Source: Heliocidaris tuberculata
Lineage: Eukaryota; Echinodermata; Echinoidea; Camarodonta; Echinometridae
Assembly: GCA_025618425.1 (NCBI GenBank)
Contig: CM046848.1
Location: forward strand, 32,367,802-32,431,801
Direction: 5' to 3'
DNA length: 64,000 bases
In this document: positions 10,144-19,284 of the stretch, one piece after another
Layout of the letters: the number at the start of each line of letters is the position of its first letter
Position numbering within the stretch: the first letter of the stretch is position 1
Program-made: the position numbers and the translations under genes
Notes under the pieces: model-generated
Databases searched by the model: none
Told to the model about the DNA's origin: nothing
What the model saw: the letters and a program-made list of their open reading frames with translations, nothing else

Positions 10144-11826
10144 ATGGACAGGGTGGAGATTAACCACTGTTCTTTTTATACGCTTGCGGCAATGCCGGGC
10201 GTTGGTCCTGAGAAGGCAGGCCGTCTCCTGGAATTGCGGCAGTCCCAGGGTAGTCTGACACCTGAACTAGTTTCGTCGGTCGTTTCATCTGACGACGATT
10301 TTATAGATATGTTTGACTTTGCCCCATTCGTTTCTGAGGTTGAGGAAACCGTCATGAGTGGGCAGTCTAGGTCACGTAGTGATGGTAGTGGTGAGCATCT
10401 CCCAGGTTCTGGAGTATTCAGGGTTTCTGATACCCCGTCCGCGAGTACTCCATCCTATCGAGTGAGCTCGGATTCTGGACCTTTCAGCAGTACACCCATA
10501 GGGCCTACCGTACGGGGGCAGAGTTCTCTCTACCAGTACGATAGGTATCCCCCACCTGAGGGTAATCCTATGCGGCAAAGGTGTGGTCGGGGTGGATCTC
10601 AGCGAGATACAACATCTCAAGAGCCTACACCTCCCCAGAGGCACCGCACTACACAACATTCTATGGATCGCCAGTGGCATCCGGTAGGGCCTCAAGACCG
10701 GAGCCGGCCAACGGTATCTCCTATACCACCACCTACCCCGACTTCCTCATCTACGACAATGCTTCCAAAGTCTATTACTTTTGACGGCAAAGGGAACTGG
10801 CATGCCTATTATGCCAAGTTTACTGCATTTGCCGATGAAAGTTGCTGGTCTCCGAAGCAAAGGAAGTACCAGATGTGGTGGAGCATGCAGGGGCTAGGGA
10901 GTGACTACTTTTCCACTCTAATGACTAGGGACCCTCAGGTACCCTATACAGAGTTGGTGCAACAGATGGAGCGGAGATTCGGGGCGAGTGATCCTCCCGA
11001 AGTGGCCCAGATGGAGTTTGCTCGGGCCCATCAACTCCCAGATGAGAGTGTTATGGATTGGGCGGACCGTGTGGTCACCCTAGCAGTCCGGACGTTTCCT
11101 GGAGTTCCCGATCACCAGATTCAACGCCAAGGTGTGTTGAAATTTTGTCAGGGCTGTGTGGAGAGAGAAGCAGGACTCCACGCCCTGAACATGAGACCTT
11201 CAAGGGTTGAAGAGGCAGTGGATATCGTCACCTGGTATTTGCACTCTCGGCGGGTGGTTTTTGGACGTTCCAAGCGACAGGAGGCAAAGGCGGTGTCGTT
11301 GGATCTTGAACTACCGTCCCATTCTGATGCAAATGTACGGCGAGTGGATATCCACACACCCACACCCTTCAAACGCCCAGGAACTGGCAACCAACCTTCA
11401 GGCCAAGACAGATCGGCAGGGGAAAGAGGGCGATTACAACCATCAGCCCTCAGAGCTCCCTCAGACCTTCAGACATGTGTGAAGGGTCTGGATCAGAAGG
11501 TGAAAGGACTAGACAGCAACGTCCAGGCTCTTGATGGTAATGTGCAGGGACTAGACAGCAAAGTGGGCAAGCTACAAGCATCTGTAGACCACCTAACTCA
11601 GCTAGTCACCCATTTGGTTACCTGGGTTAGGCCCATCTCACCCAAGCCAGGAGGCAATGCCTGTTATAATTGTGGACAAAGTGGTCATTTCAGGAAGGAT
11701 TGTCCGAATGCCACTAAGGAGAGATCAGCGTCTGTTCTGAGGGAGGAACTAAACGACAGCGGGTCAGAGGAGGAGGAGGAGGCCGCTCCCTGGCCCGAAC
11801 AGTTGTCGGCCACCCCAAACGAATAG
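10144..11826 (+). CDS. gag: Gag-like structural polyprotein with N-terminal HhH domain
   Basis: 560 aa. Residues 5-45 (INHCSFYTLAAMPGVGPEKA then LLELRQSQGSLTPEL) match the helix-hairpin-helix pattern of ComEA-type DNA-binding domains. A Ser/Pro/Arg-rich linker runs to about 205. Residues 212-370 form the Gag capsid-like region (WHAYYAKFTAFADE, FSTLMTRDP, MDWADRVV). Residues 440-490 have heptad repeats built on GLDQKVKGLDSNVQ, a likely coiled coil. CYNCGQSGHFRKDC near 507-520 is a CCHC zinc knuckle for RNA binding. The tail is acidic. An in-frame TGA lies nine bases before the ATG region, fixing the start. The gene ends with TAG two codons after a slippery heptamer. It should assemble the cytoplasmic particle; the HhH function here is unknown. 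Confidence 0.85.
   Translation: MDRVEINHCSFYTLAAMPGVGPEKAGRLLELRQSQGSLTPELVSSVVSSDDDFIDMFDFAPFVSEVEETVMSGQSRSRSDGSGEHLPGSGVFRVSDTPSASTPSYRVSSDSGPFSSTPIGPTVRGQSSLYQYDRYPPPEGNPMRQRCGRGGSQRDTTSQEPTPPQRHRTTQHSMDRQWHPVGPQDRSRPTVSPIPPPTPTSSSTTMLPKSITFDGKGNWHAYYAKFTAFADESCWSPKQRKYQMWWSMQGLGSDYFSTLMTRDPQVPYTELVQQMERRFGASDPPEVAQMEFARAHQLPDESVMDWADRVVTLAVRTFPGVPDHQIQRQGVLKFCQGCVEREAGLHALNMRPSRVEEAVDIVTWYLHSRRVVFGRSKRQEAKAVSLDLELPSHSDANVRRVDIHTPTPFKRPGTGNQPSGQDRSAGERGRLQPSALRAPSDLQTCVKGLDQKVKGLDSNVQALDGNVQGLDSKVGKLQASVDHLTQLVTHLVTWVRPISPKPGGNACYNCGQSGHFRKDCPNATKERSASVLREELNDSGSEEEEEAAPWPEQLSATPNE
11814..11820 (+). promoter_or_regulatory. Predicted -1 ribosomal frameshift site
   Basis: In the gag frame the sequence is C CCA AAC followed by GAA TAG, an X XXY YYZ heptamer (X=C, Y=A, Z=C). 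The pol frame, open from 11,718, is the -1 frame. A slip here reads CCC AAA CGA into pol. A downstream stimulatory hairpin or pseudoknot is not evident by eye. Confidence 0.7.
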
Positions 11827-14351
11827 AAGGGCATCCTGGAGATGGGAACCCTGTGACAGCTGAGACTATACAGGCATTTGCAGACTATGTAGACAATGTA
11901 GGAAGTGAAGAAGATATTTCAGCCAATGAAGATTCTCAGGAGGGGAAGGAAAGTCAAGGTGTAAGCCGTATTATATCCTCCCCACCACCAGAATTATCAG
12001 AGTCAACAACGGGTTCAAGTGATAATCAACAGGGCGAGGAAGTTGTAGTTTGCCAGTTGAGATCCTCCTCGATGCTCAGGGTGACTCTTAAGGTGAACAA
12101 TGTGTCACTACAAGCTGTGGTGGACTCAGCAGCGCAAGTCACCATTATTTCAGATCGAGTTATTCAACTATTGGATCCTGCACCGCCAAAGGTACGTGAG
12201 GTAGTTCTCAGTGCCGCCGGCCGAGACATGAGAATGAAGGGAGTGGTAGTAGGCCCTGTAGAAATAAAGCTCGGGGAAGGCAGTTTCTCTGAGAATATCT
12301 ACACTGCCCCGATAACGGATGACATGTTGTTTGGACTGGATTTACTTCATCGTCACTCTATGGATATCCTCCTCAGCAGCATGCAGCTGAAGTTCGGCCC
12401 ACAGAAGATACCACTTTACCTCGGTGAGGCCTCAGGCCCAGAGCGAGTGGCGAGAGTCTGTGTGCAGCGGAGGACTACCGTTCCGCCTAATACCCTCAAG
12501 AGGATCACAGGAGTGATCGACCAGAGGATGAAAGTGTTTGTTTTCGAACCCGTACCAGAATTGCCTGCTCTAGTTCCCAGAACTCTTCATGAGGAAGGAC
12601 CGGAAGTGCAAATCTACGTACTCAACCCCACGGATAGGACTGTACATCTGGAGGGCCAAAGAGTCCTTGGCCAGGCATATGAAGTGGAGGAAGTAATACC
12701 CCCTCAGTCTTCATTTCCTGACCAGGAGCCCAAAGTTCAGACTATCCAGGAGGAGGAGGATGCCAAGTTGCCAGAACATCTTCAGGACTTGTACAATAGA
12801 TCTGCAGAGTTGTTGGATTCCACTCAGCAGTCGGTACTTAAACAACTTCTAATAGAGTATGGGGATGTATTTGCCTGCAATGACTTTGACTTAGGGGATT
12901 TCACAGCAATTCAACACCGTCTTGACACTGGAATGGCAGCTCCTATTAAGCAGAAGATGAGGAGGACCCCTCTTCGGTTTGTAGACGAGGAAAGGGCCCA
13001 TCTTCAGCGTATGGAACAGGCAGGAGTTATTCAGCCTTCCCAGTCAGAGTGGGCATCTGCCCCGGTGTTAGTTCGGAAAAGAGACGGCGGGGTTCGCTGG
13101 TGTGTTGATTACCGCGGACTCAATGCAATCACAAGGAAGGATGTTTATCCGCTTCCTAATATTGAGGAGTGTTTGGACACTCTCTCAGGAACTCGATGGT
13201 TCTCCAAGCTGGATGCCAATTCTGCCTATTGGCAAGTCCGAATCGCCGAAGAGGACCGCAAGAAAACTGCATTTACGACCAAGTATGGTTTGTATGAGTT
13301 TGTACGGATGGGCTTCGGGTTGTGCAATGCTCCAGCGACGTTCTCCCGTGCCATGGACTTGATTCTTAGGGGGCTAACTTGGGACCTGGTGTTGGCCTTC
13401 CTAGATGATGTCGTGGTGTTGGGAAACTCGTTTGAGGATCACATGAACAACCTACGTAGTGTCCTCCAACGCTTCAGGAGTTTTCGATTAAAACTCAAAC
13501 CCCGAAAGTGTGAGCTGTTCCGGCGCCAAGTTGAGTTTTTGGGCCGGAATGTAGGGGAAGATAGAATTTCCCTGAAGCATGACCATATACAAGCAGTGCG
13601 GGATTGGCCAGTACCAAAGACGACCAAGCAAGTCGAGAAGTTCCTCGGTTTGGTAAATTACCACCGAGCGTTCATCAAGGACTATGCTGCAGTGGCTGTC
13701 CCGCTATATAGAATCACAGGCAAGAATATGTTTCACTGGGGCCCCGAACAACAGGAAGCATTCAAACGCATCAAGGAATTGCTGACCTCGGCACCAGTGC
13801 TAACAATGCCAAATTCACATGACACCTTTATCTTGGACACAGATGCATCGAACGAGGCTGTAGGGGCCGAACTTCTACAAGTCCAAGATGGGCAGGAACG
13901 GGTAGTGGCATACGGGAGTGTCTCTCTATCTCCAGAGCAGCGGAGGTATTGCGTAACACGCAAAGAGCTCCTCGCTGTGGTTAAGTTCTCCCGCCAATAC
14001 CGCCACTATTTGCTAGGCAAGCCGTTCATTGTTCGCACAGACCATAGTAGCCTGCTGTGGTTACTTAGCTTCAAGCATCCCCAAGAACAGCTGGCACGTT
14101 GGCTCGAAGAGCTCAGCCAATATGATATGCATGTGCGGCACCGTCCAGGGAAGCTACATAGTAACGCTGATGCATTGTCACGAATTCCGGAGTCGAACTC
14201 TGCCTGTGAAGAGTTTTGTTTGGGACTTAGTCCAGAGGATCTCCCTTGCCAGGGATGTCACTACTGCAAGAAGGCTCACCAAAATTGGGCTTCTTTTGTC
14301 ACCCAGGTGGATAATGTGGTCCCACTTGTGATTTGTCCCAAGCCGGTTTAA
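11820..14351 (+). CDS. pol: Pol polyprotein: protease, reverse transcriptase, RNase H; no integrase
   Basis: The frame is -1 relative to gag and is reached by frameshifting at 11,814-11,820. After an acidic linker, the aspartic protease motif VVDSAAQVTIIS starts with Asp at 12,123 (DSAA replaces the commoner D-S/T-G-A). The RT follows with VRKRDGGVRWCVDYRGLN, FSKLDANSAYWQ, MGFGLCNAPATFSRAMD and the active site AFLDDVVV (Asp codons 13,404-13,409). RNase H shows ILDTDAS, RKELLAVV, RTDHSS and NADALSR. A Cys-rich stretch (LPCQGCHYCKKAH) and DNVVPLV follow, then a stop. Relatives normally continue into an H2C2-DDE integrase; here it is absent. The coding frame is otherwise undamaged. Confidence 0.88.
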   Translation, partial: RIEGHPGDGNPVTAETIQAFADYVDNVGSEEDISANEDSQEGKESQGVSRIISSPPPELSESTTGSSDNQQGEEVVVCQLRSSSMLRVTLKVNNVSLQAVVDSAAQVTIISDRVIQLLDPAPPKVREVVLSAAGRDMRMKGVVVGPVEIKLGEGSFSENIYTAPITDDMLFGLDLLHRHSMDILLSSMQLKFGPQKIPLYLGEASGPERVARVCVQRRTTVPPNTLKRITGVIDQRMKVFVFEPVPELPALVPRTLHEEGPEVQIYVLNPTDRTVHLEGQRVLGQAYEVEEVIPPQSSFPDQEPKVQTIQEEEDAKLPEHLQDLYNRSAELLDSTQQSVLKQLLIEYGDVFACNDFDLGDFTAIQHRLDTGMAAPIKQKMRRTPLRFVDEERAHLQRMEQAGVIQPSQSEWASAPVLVRKRDGGVRWCVDYRGLNAITRKDVYPLPNIEECLDTLSGTRWFSKLDANSAYWQVRIAEEDRKKTAFTTKYGLYEFVRMGFGLCNAPATFSRAMDLILRGLTWDLVLAFLDDVVVLGNSFEDHMNNLRSVLQRFRSFRLKLKPRKCELFRRQVEFLGRNVGEDRISLKHDHIQAVRDWPVPKTTKQVEKFLGLVNYHRAFIKDYAAVAVPLYRITGKNMFHWGPEQQEAFKRIKELLTSAPVLTMPNSHDTFILDTDASNEAVGAELLQVQDGQERVVAYGSVSLSPEQRRYCVTRKELLAVVKFSRQYRHYLLGKPFIVRTDHSSLLWLLSFKHPQEQLARWLEELSQYDMHVRHRPGKLHSNADALSRIPESNSACEEFCLGLSPEDLPCQGCHYCKKAHQNWASFVTQVDNVVPLVICPKPV

Positions 14352-14902
14352 TTGGCTCAGACACCAAGAGGAAGGTGAGGCAGATGAGAAATATTTCTGC
14401 CTAGATAGTACAGAACCATGTCGTAGGGACCAAGGAATATGGCCCTGATGTGGGGTAGGTGATAGCTACTCCCGGGGGAGTTTCTCTGGGAGATTTTGGG
14501 TAACCTTGCACTAGGGCTGGTGCCAGCAGAAAAATTTGGGTTTCCCCTTTGGAATCAATGATTTGTGGGAGGGTGGACTGGAAAACAAATTGCCCTGGAA
14601 TTTTTGGAAATTTCCCACTGGCGGGGGTCTCTATAAAGTGACAAATTGGGTTAAAAATTTGTTTTAGGTGCAAGGTAAACCATTTAATGTGGAAGTTAAT
14701 TGACTCGAAACAAATTAAGAACTGATAAAAGCAATCCAAAATTGGTGTTGGCATGTTTGCCTGGTTTGATTCGCAGTTTAGTATTGGGGAGGTCCCCGTT
14801 TTGTTTTACTACTGGTGTTGTTTTGGAATTGTTTTTTTTCTATATCTGTTGGGTTTCCAGTTTTTAGTGTTTTTTTGTACTGGGGGCCTTTCCCCGAAAA
14901 AC
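14352..14902 (+). other. 3' untranslated part of the gypsy element
   Basis: No integrase motifs occur in any plus frame. An antisense ORF at 14,754-14,401 (117 aa) has no recognisable domain and is probably chance. This is where an integrase gene of about 1 kb or more is missing. Confidence 0.7.
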
Positions 14903-14920
14903 AAAAAAAAAGGAGGGGGG
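14903..14920 (+). other. Polypurine tract
   Basis: A run of A followed by GGAGGGGGG sits three bases (TAG) before the 3' LTR, the expected site for plus-strand priming. Confidence 0.85.
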
Positions 14921-14923
14921 TAG

Positions 14924-15177
14924 TGTAGTGGGAGTTAGGTCCCTCCCCCTACTTAGGGCCAAATTCCCCCTATAACAATAATGTAGTCGCCGGGCAATGA
15001 CTTATGACTGGACCCAGAAGAAGTTCAGTGTGCTTGCTGTGATGATATTCTTGAACGATTCTGGATCTGAAACCTCTGATATAATCAAGTCAAATCTACG
15101 GGATCTCAAGAACCAGCAACCGGTAAGCACCACCAGTTACTATATAAATAGTTTCTATATAGCCTAAAACGGCTATA
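14924..15177 (+). repeat. 3' LTR
   Basis: 254 bp, same ends as the 5' LTR, two substitutions. It is followed by CGGG, which also precedes the 5' LTR. Confidence 0.9.
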
Positions 15178-15417
15178 CGGGGAAAGATCGGCTCGGAGAG
15201 GAAATTTATCTTTTTTTCATCGAAATGATCGTCAAATCGTGAAATCTGAAACCTACTGCATATATAAAGTAATTATCCTGACATGTAAGTACAAATTTTC
15301 ATCTTACCTTCAAAAACTAACAAATGAATTTAACCAAACTCATGGCGATGCAGACGTCGGTTATTTGTACCTGGAGCTCGAACGCGTAGCGTTCGAGCTC
15401 CCTGGAGTTAATTATAA

Positions 15418-16355
15418 CCTTGTCATGCTTCACTCACACTGAAGGTTATCTTCAGATAAGCTTGTAGTAAATGTGTATATAAAGTGCCTTGTTCATTGGA
15501 TAAGTGGGTCTACTGTTAGGTGGTGTTGTGTAAATGTATGATGCGCACTTTATTTCCAGCCCCTAATAGGCCTAAAAAGTCATTTTATTCAGGGGTTATG
15601 CGAATTTCTTTAATATCTTGGTTCTACACACTTATCCAATGAACAAGGTTATAATATAACCTTGTCCTCCCAAACCAATATGGTAATGGTGAAAACACAT
15701 AAGGGCAGCCCTCTACTGCTGTACTACTGCCAGCCACAGTAAACAAATGCAGATTTCCTCTCTCCACAGAGAGAGGGCAGCAATACAGAAGGATCAATCA
15801 GTCTCAACAGAAAAATAGAATGAACACAAAATTTGATGCTTAAAATTCCACATTCCCTGAATCATTGGTTTAGCTGGTCACCAAACAAGAGGGACTTTCA
15901 CAGACAACTTGCTGGTAAGTAATATTTTGAGTTTCACTATTTTGATCTGATATTTTGGCTGGATATATTACAGGAGGTTGCAGCTGCATAGTTTCAAGTG
16001 GGGCTGAGTGGTTCAGACACACGAGTGGTTCTACATATTCTGAAGTTAAATTGCGGAGAAAATGAATGACGAATGTCAGTAACGTTCATTTTCAACTGCA
16101 AGTTAAAGTCTATGACTATGTCGATGCCTGTGTCAGATTTTGTTCGACAAAATGAAAGGGGCCTTAAGCGACGCACACATAAATGAATGCAAATCTTGAT
16201 TTTGAAGCTGACTGATGTGAATTTCACCCTGCTTTCCAAATTAATGATAATATCACTTAAATAAAGGAAGATTACTATTTTTTGTGTGCAATATGCAATA
16301 CACCAATAATTTAATCAGCCAAAGTTTTTTAGAAAACACTTCCACTTATTTATAG
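15418..16355. other. Non-genic, small inverted repeat
   Basis: CCTTGTTCATTGGATAAGTG at 15,487 is answered by its complement at 15,630-15,650, giving a foldback of about 165 bp. Motifs like AAGGTTATCTTC...GATAAGCTTG recur near 60,070. The rest shows no gene. Confidence 0.5.
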
Positions 16356-16359
16356 TATA

Positions 16360-16672
16360 CATGTACAAGCTTAAAAGCTTCACAATAGCTTTTACGGGTA
16401 AAATAAGCTTCAATATGTTTTGTGTGTATTAGCAAGCCATGGTCCATTCTAGATCATTCATACACGAGAGGAAAATAATTATTTAAAATTTCACTTTCAA
16501 CTCTGAAACCTTAAATTTGTAGCAGAGTAAGAGTTGAAGAGTCCCTAAATCTGATAATCTAGCAAATTTAAGCAGATTAAATCTTGCTTGAAGCAATTTT
16601 GTTGTCTGTTTTTGACTACTGCAACAGCCAACAGTTAATGTTTGACACAGTCCCACATAGGCCACTCACGGG
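16360..16672. repeat. Dispersed repeat family C, copy 1
   Basis: It shares AATAGCTTTTAC, TTTTGTGTGTAT, AATCTTGCTTGAAGCAA or its complement, and CACAGTCCCACATAGG with the foldback at 58,020-58,405 and a partial copy at 60,310-60,410. Confidence 0.6.
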
Positions 16673-16679
16673 ACCATCA

Positions 16680-16952
16680 CTATATGGAGCTGTGTCAATT
16701 TTGGCCTGTCACGACCTCAAAGTTGAAGAGGTAAAAACACCAATATAATCTGCAAAATTTTGAGAAAATACTTCCTTCTACATTTTAGAATGATAGAATA
16801 TCTAATTTCATGCCAGTTCCTTTGATAGGATCTTTATCATCTTGATCAAGTGAAATTTTCAGGCTGTTTTTGGTCGGTGATCGTGCTCCTCTGCCGCACA
16901 CATATGTGCAAGATATCACACACTTGCTATGGGAGGCAATTGCTCATGGTAT
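16680..16952. repeat. Dispersed repeat family A, left part, interrupted
   Basis: AATACTTCCTTCTACATTTT, GATCAAGTGAAATTTTCAGG and GCTATGGGAGGCAAT are shared with 19,360-19,690, 20,250-20,340 and 47,180-47,480. The 47 kb copy continues into AAAGGTACGGAGTGCAA, which here resumes only after 19,285, showing the site of the LTR-element insertion. Confidence 0.65.
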
Positions 16953-17191
16953 TGTTGTAAATTGGAATTTGCATTATGTTGCCAGAAGAATTATAGGTGG
17001 GGCACCCCCAGTCATGGTCAATTTGGTTTCCCGCCTTTTTGGGGGATCTATTGAATTTATTCGTGCACGAGTGCACCTCCTTTGTTCTGAGGAGTGGACA
17101 GGTCAGCACTGGGTGTGCAGTGGGGAGTGCTATGATAGGCAGGGATTGATGTTGGAGCTGTGCAAGTAGATGCACAAGTGCATTTCGTTCG

Positions 17192-17863
17192 ATACTGAAC
17201 AAGGAAAAGATGAGGCATGATGCACTCCCAATGAGTTCGTCTCTTAGCATTGGCACCAGGGTGTTGCTGAAGAAATGTGCATTTGAAGGCCGACATAAAC
17301 TTGATGACAAGGTGTTAAGGGATCCCTTCATCGTGACAGCTGTTAATGAGACAGGTGATGTGTACAAAATCCGCCCCATGCTCGGAGGACCGACGAAGGT
17401 TGTGAACAGAAGGCTGCTGATCCTTGACCCACGTGATGAGATGCCAGTTTCTCGTTCGCAGAACAGAAGAAGTGACCGTATGAGGTCACAGCACCCCGCT
17501 GCTAATACAGAAGCGAACACTCCCAACTTCACCTTCTTGTGGGGACCCTCAGAAATGGGTACCAGAGGCGAAGGGACCGATCATCAGCCAGAAACCATTC
17601 AAAATGAGGAGGCTATTCCAAATGAAGGAAACGACTGTAATCAAGAAAACAGTGAGGATGAAGACACCACTGTAGATATTCCAAATGAAGAAAATGACTG
17701 TAGTCAAGAAAACAGTGAGAATGAAGACACCACTGTAGATAAGAGAGCCGCTCTTCAACATGAGAATCCCAATGTCGAGGTTGAGCGCCGAAGGTCTAGC
17801 AGAATAAATAAAGGACAGCACAGAAACCCATTACGTCTCCCGGTTTCTGTATTACCAAAATGA
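17192..17863 (+). pseudogene. Integrase C-terminal domain and acidic tail (remnant)
   Basis: The open frame crosses the deletion junction and contains LSIGTRVLLKKCAFEGRHKL, DPFIVTAV, VYKIRP and VVNRRLL. This is the small SH3-like C-terminal domain typical of Ty3/gypsy integrases. After it come two tandem ~21-residue repeats (cores NDCNQENSEDEDTTVD and NDCSQENSENEDTTVD) and a basic tail with RRRSSRINKG. No catalytic domain is present, so it cannot integrate DNA. Stop at 17,861-17,863. Confidence 0.7.
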
Positions 17864-18090
17864 GAAAAGAACTGTGGTGAATAAGAAGGTGTATCTGTTT
17901 TCTTGTAGAATATATATATATGTATATTCCAGACATAGTATGTGGGTTGATTAATCTTGTATAATGTATAATGTTGTATAATGTTCAGGTTTAATATTTT
18001 TTTACTTGTGATCACATGTAGGTACTTAAGCAAGTTTAAATGTTATAATTTGGTTGCTAAGTAACTGAATTTGAACATTATGACATTAAT

Positions 18091-18101
18091 CGGGGGGAAG
18101 A
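18091..18101 (+). other. Polypurine tract of the deleted LTR element
   Basis: CGGGGGGAAGA abuts the TGTTG start of the 3' LTR. Confidence 0.7.
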
Positions 18102-19284
18102 TGTTGTAAATTGGAATTTGCATTATGTTGCCAGAAGAATTATAGGTGGGGCACCCCCAGTCATGGTCAATTTGGTTTCCCGCCTTTTTGGGGGATCTAT
18201 TGAATTTATTCGTGCACGAGTGCACCTCCTTTGTTCTGAGGAGTGGACAGGTCAGCACTGGGTGTGCAGTGGGGAGTGCTATGATAGGCAGGGATTGATG
18301 TTGGAGCTGTGCAAGTAGATGCACAAGTGCATTTCGTTCTCTACTGGAGGAAAACAGGAACAGACTTTACTTGATGTAAGTTAATGATTTGTTTAATATT
18401 TTATTGATTGTGTTTATTGATTGTGTCTTGATTATAAATTGGTAAAGAATTAGTGAGAATCATACTAGTAGAATTTGTCATTTAAAACAAGTGCTCTGTA
18501 TTTGATATACTGATATTTATTTTTGGGAATATGAAATACTCTTGTAAATTGCACCACAATAGTGTGCACATTTTGCAGCTAGCATTTGATTGTTCTGAGT
18601 CTGACAAATAGAATAAACATTTTGTGTATGTCTTAGATGAAAAATGCATGTATTGTTCTGTACTGATAGCAATGACAATTTCAGTTGTATGTGATATACA
18701 TGTAGCCGTTAATTTCAATAATTGTAATAAGTCACTCTGAATATTTTGTATTCAATCCTCTATCAATTCTTGTGAAGTAAGTAAGAATTATTATTTCATG
18801 TTATTTTTAGGATTGGTAGATGCATCCCGTTCTTGCAATGCACTGCATGTACATGAGTAAGAGATGATGACATACTTGTAGATGGAGTATTGGCCGGTGA
18901 GTAATTGAAAGGCTAGAAGAATAGGGTATAAAATGATGTCAAATTATGCTGTAAGATGCTATCTCTTCATTAACATTGTATATAGATAAATACATGTATA
19001 TTGTGAAATCAACAAAGAATTTTGAATTGTTATACAAATAGTCTGTTCAACAATTAGAAGGAACCAGCATTAGATTTTTGATAACTATGATTGCATTTCA
19101 TAATGTTACATTTTGAATATAAGAATGACTTAGTTTTGATAATTTACATTTTGATACATTTACATGTATGTCTAATTTCCAATGATTCTTATGTTCAAAT
19201 TTTGTTATTTCCCACAGAGGCTGTTATTTCTGTGAATAAAGAGAGCATTACCTCACAAACCTACCAGTTTCCCGAACCCTTTCA
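18102..19284 (+). repeat. 3' LTR, ~1,183 bp
   Basis: The start is fixed by the purine tract and the identical 5' copy. The end (TTTCA) is inferred because family A repeat sequence resumes at CTATGAAGGTACAGAG. AATAAA-type signals occur inside, for example near 18,612. Confidence 0.6.

Larger units (their letters stand above)
7744..15177 (+). mobile_element. Ty3/gypsy LTR retrotransposon lacking integrase
   Basis: This 7,434 bp element has 254-bp direct LTRs differing at two positions (G/A near 7,836 and T/C near 7,948). It has a primer-binding site, a 2.1 kb leader, gag, a -1 frameshift signal, protease-RT-RNase H, a purine tract and a CGGG target duplication (possibly ACGGG, since the boundary base is ambiguous). 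Pol stops after RNase H. There is no integrase and nothing resembling one in the 570 bp before the 3' LTR. LTR near-identity implies recent insertion, so integrase probably acted in trans or was lost after insertion. Confidence 0.9.
7391..15417. mobile_element. Palindromic foldback element (~590 bp) split by LTR retrotransposon
   Basis: Bases 7,391-7,743 and 15,178-15,417 together make one long hairpin. Each outer end carries a palindrome with the core GAACGCGTAGCGTTC inside GGAGCTC...GAGCTCC. The arms match through GATGCAGACGTCGG, TCATCGAAATGATCGTC and GGGGAAAGATCGGCTC, with the hairpin centre near 7,690. The outermost bases read TTATAACCTAACTCCAGGG on the left and CCCTGGAGTTAATTATAACC on the right. 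The gypsy element landed in the right arm, leaving CGGG on both sides. The small ORFs of the arms mirror each other and are not genes. Confidence 0.8.
16953..19284 (+). mobile_element. Internally deleted LTR retrotransposon
   Basis: A 238-bp direct repeat at 16,953-17,190 equals the first 238 bp of a longer LTR at 18,102-19,284 (starts TGTTG, ends TTTCA). Between them only the integrase C-terminus, its tail and a purine tract remain. The 5' LTR joins directly to pol sequence at 17,190/17,191, so one deletion removed the rest of the 5' LTR, gag, protease, RT, RNase H and most of integrase. The flanks GTAT and CTAT may be a mutated 4-bp target duplication. The insertion interrupts repeat family A. 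Confidence 0.7.

Noticed and set aside
10372..10695. 107-aa minus ORF over gag
   Set aside because: Shadow of the gag reading frame, whose domains are clear.
14401..14754. Antisense 117-aa ORF near the 3' end of the gypsy element
   Set aside because: No domain recognised and it lies in the non-coding stretch where the integrase is missing; probably chance.
16927..17532. 201-aa minus ORF over the deleted LTR element
   Set aside because: It spans the LTR/integrase junction in antisense and has no domain.
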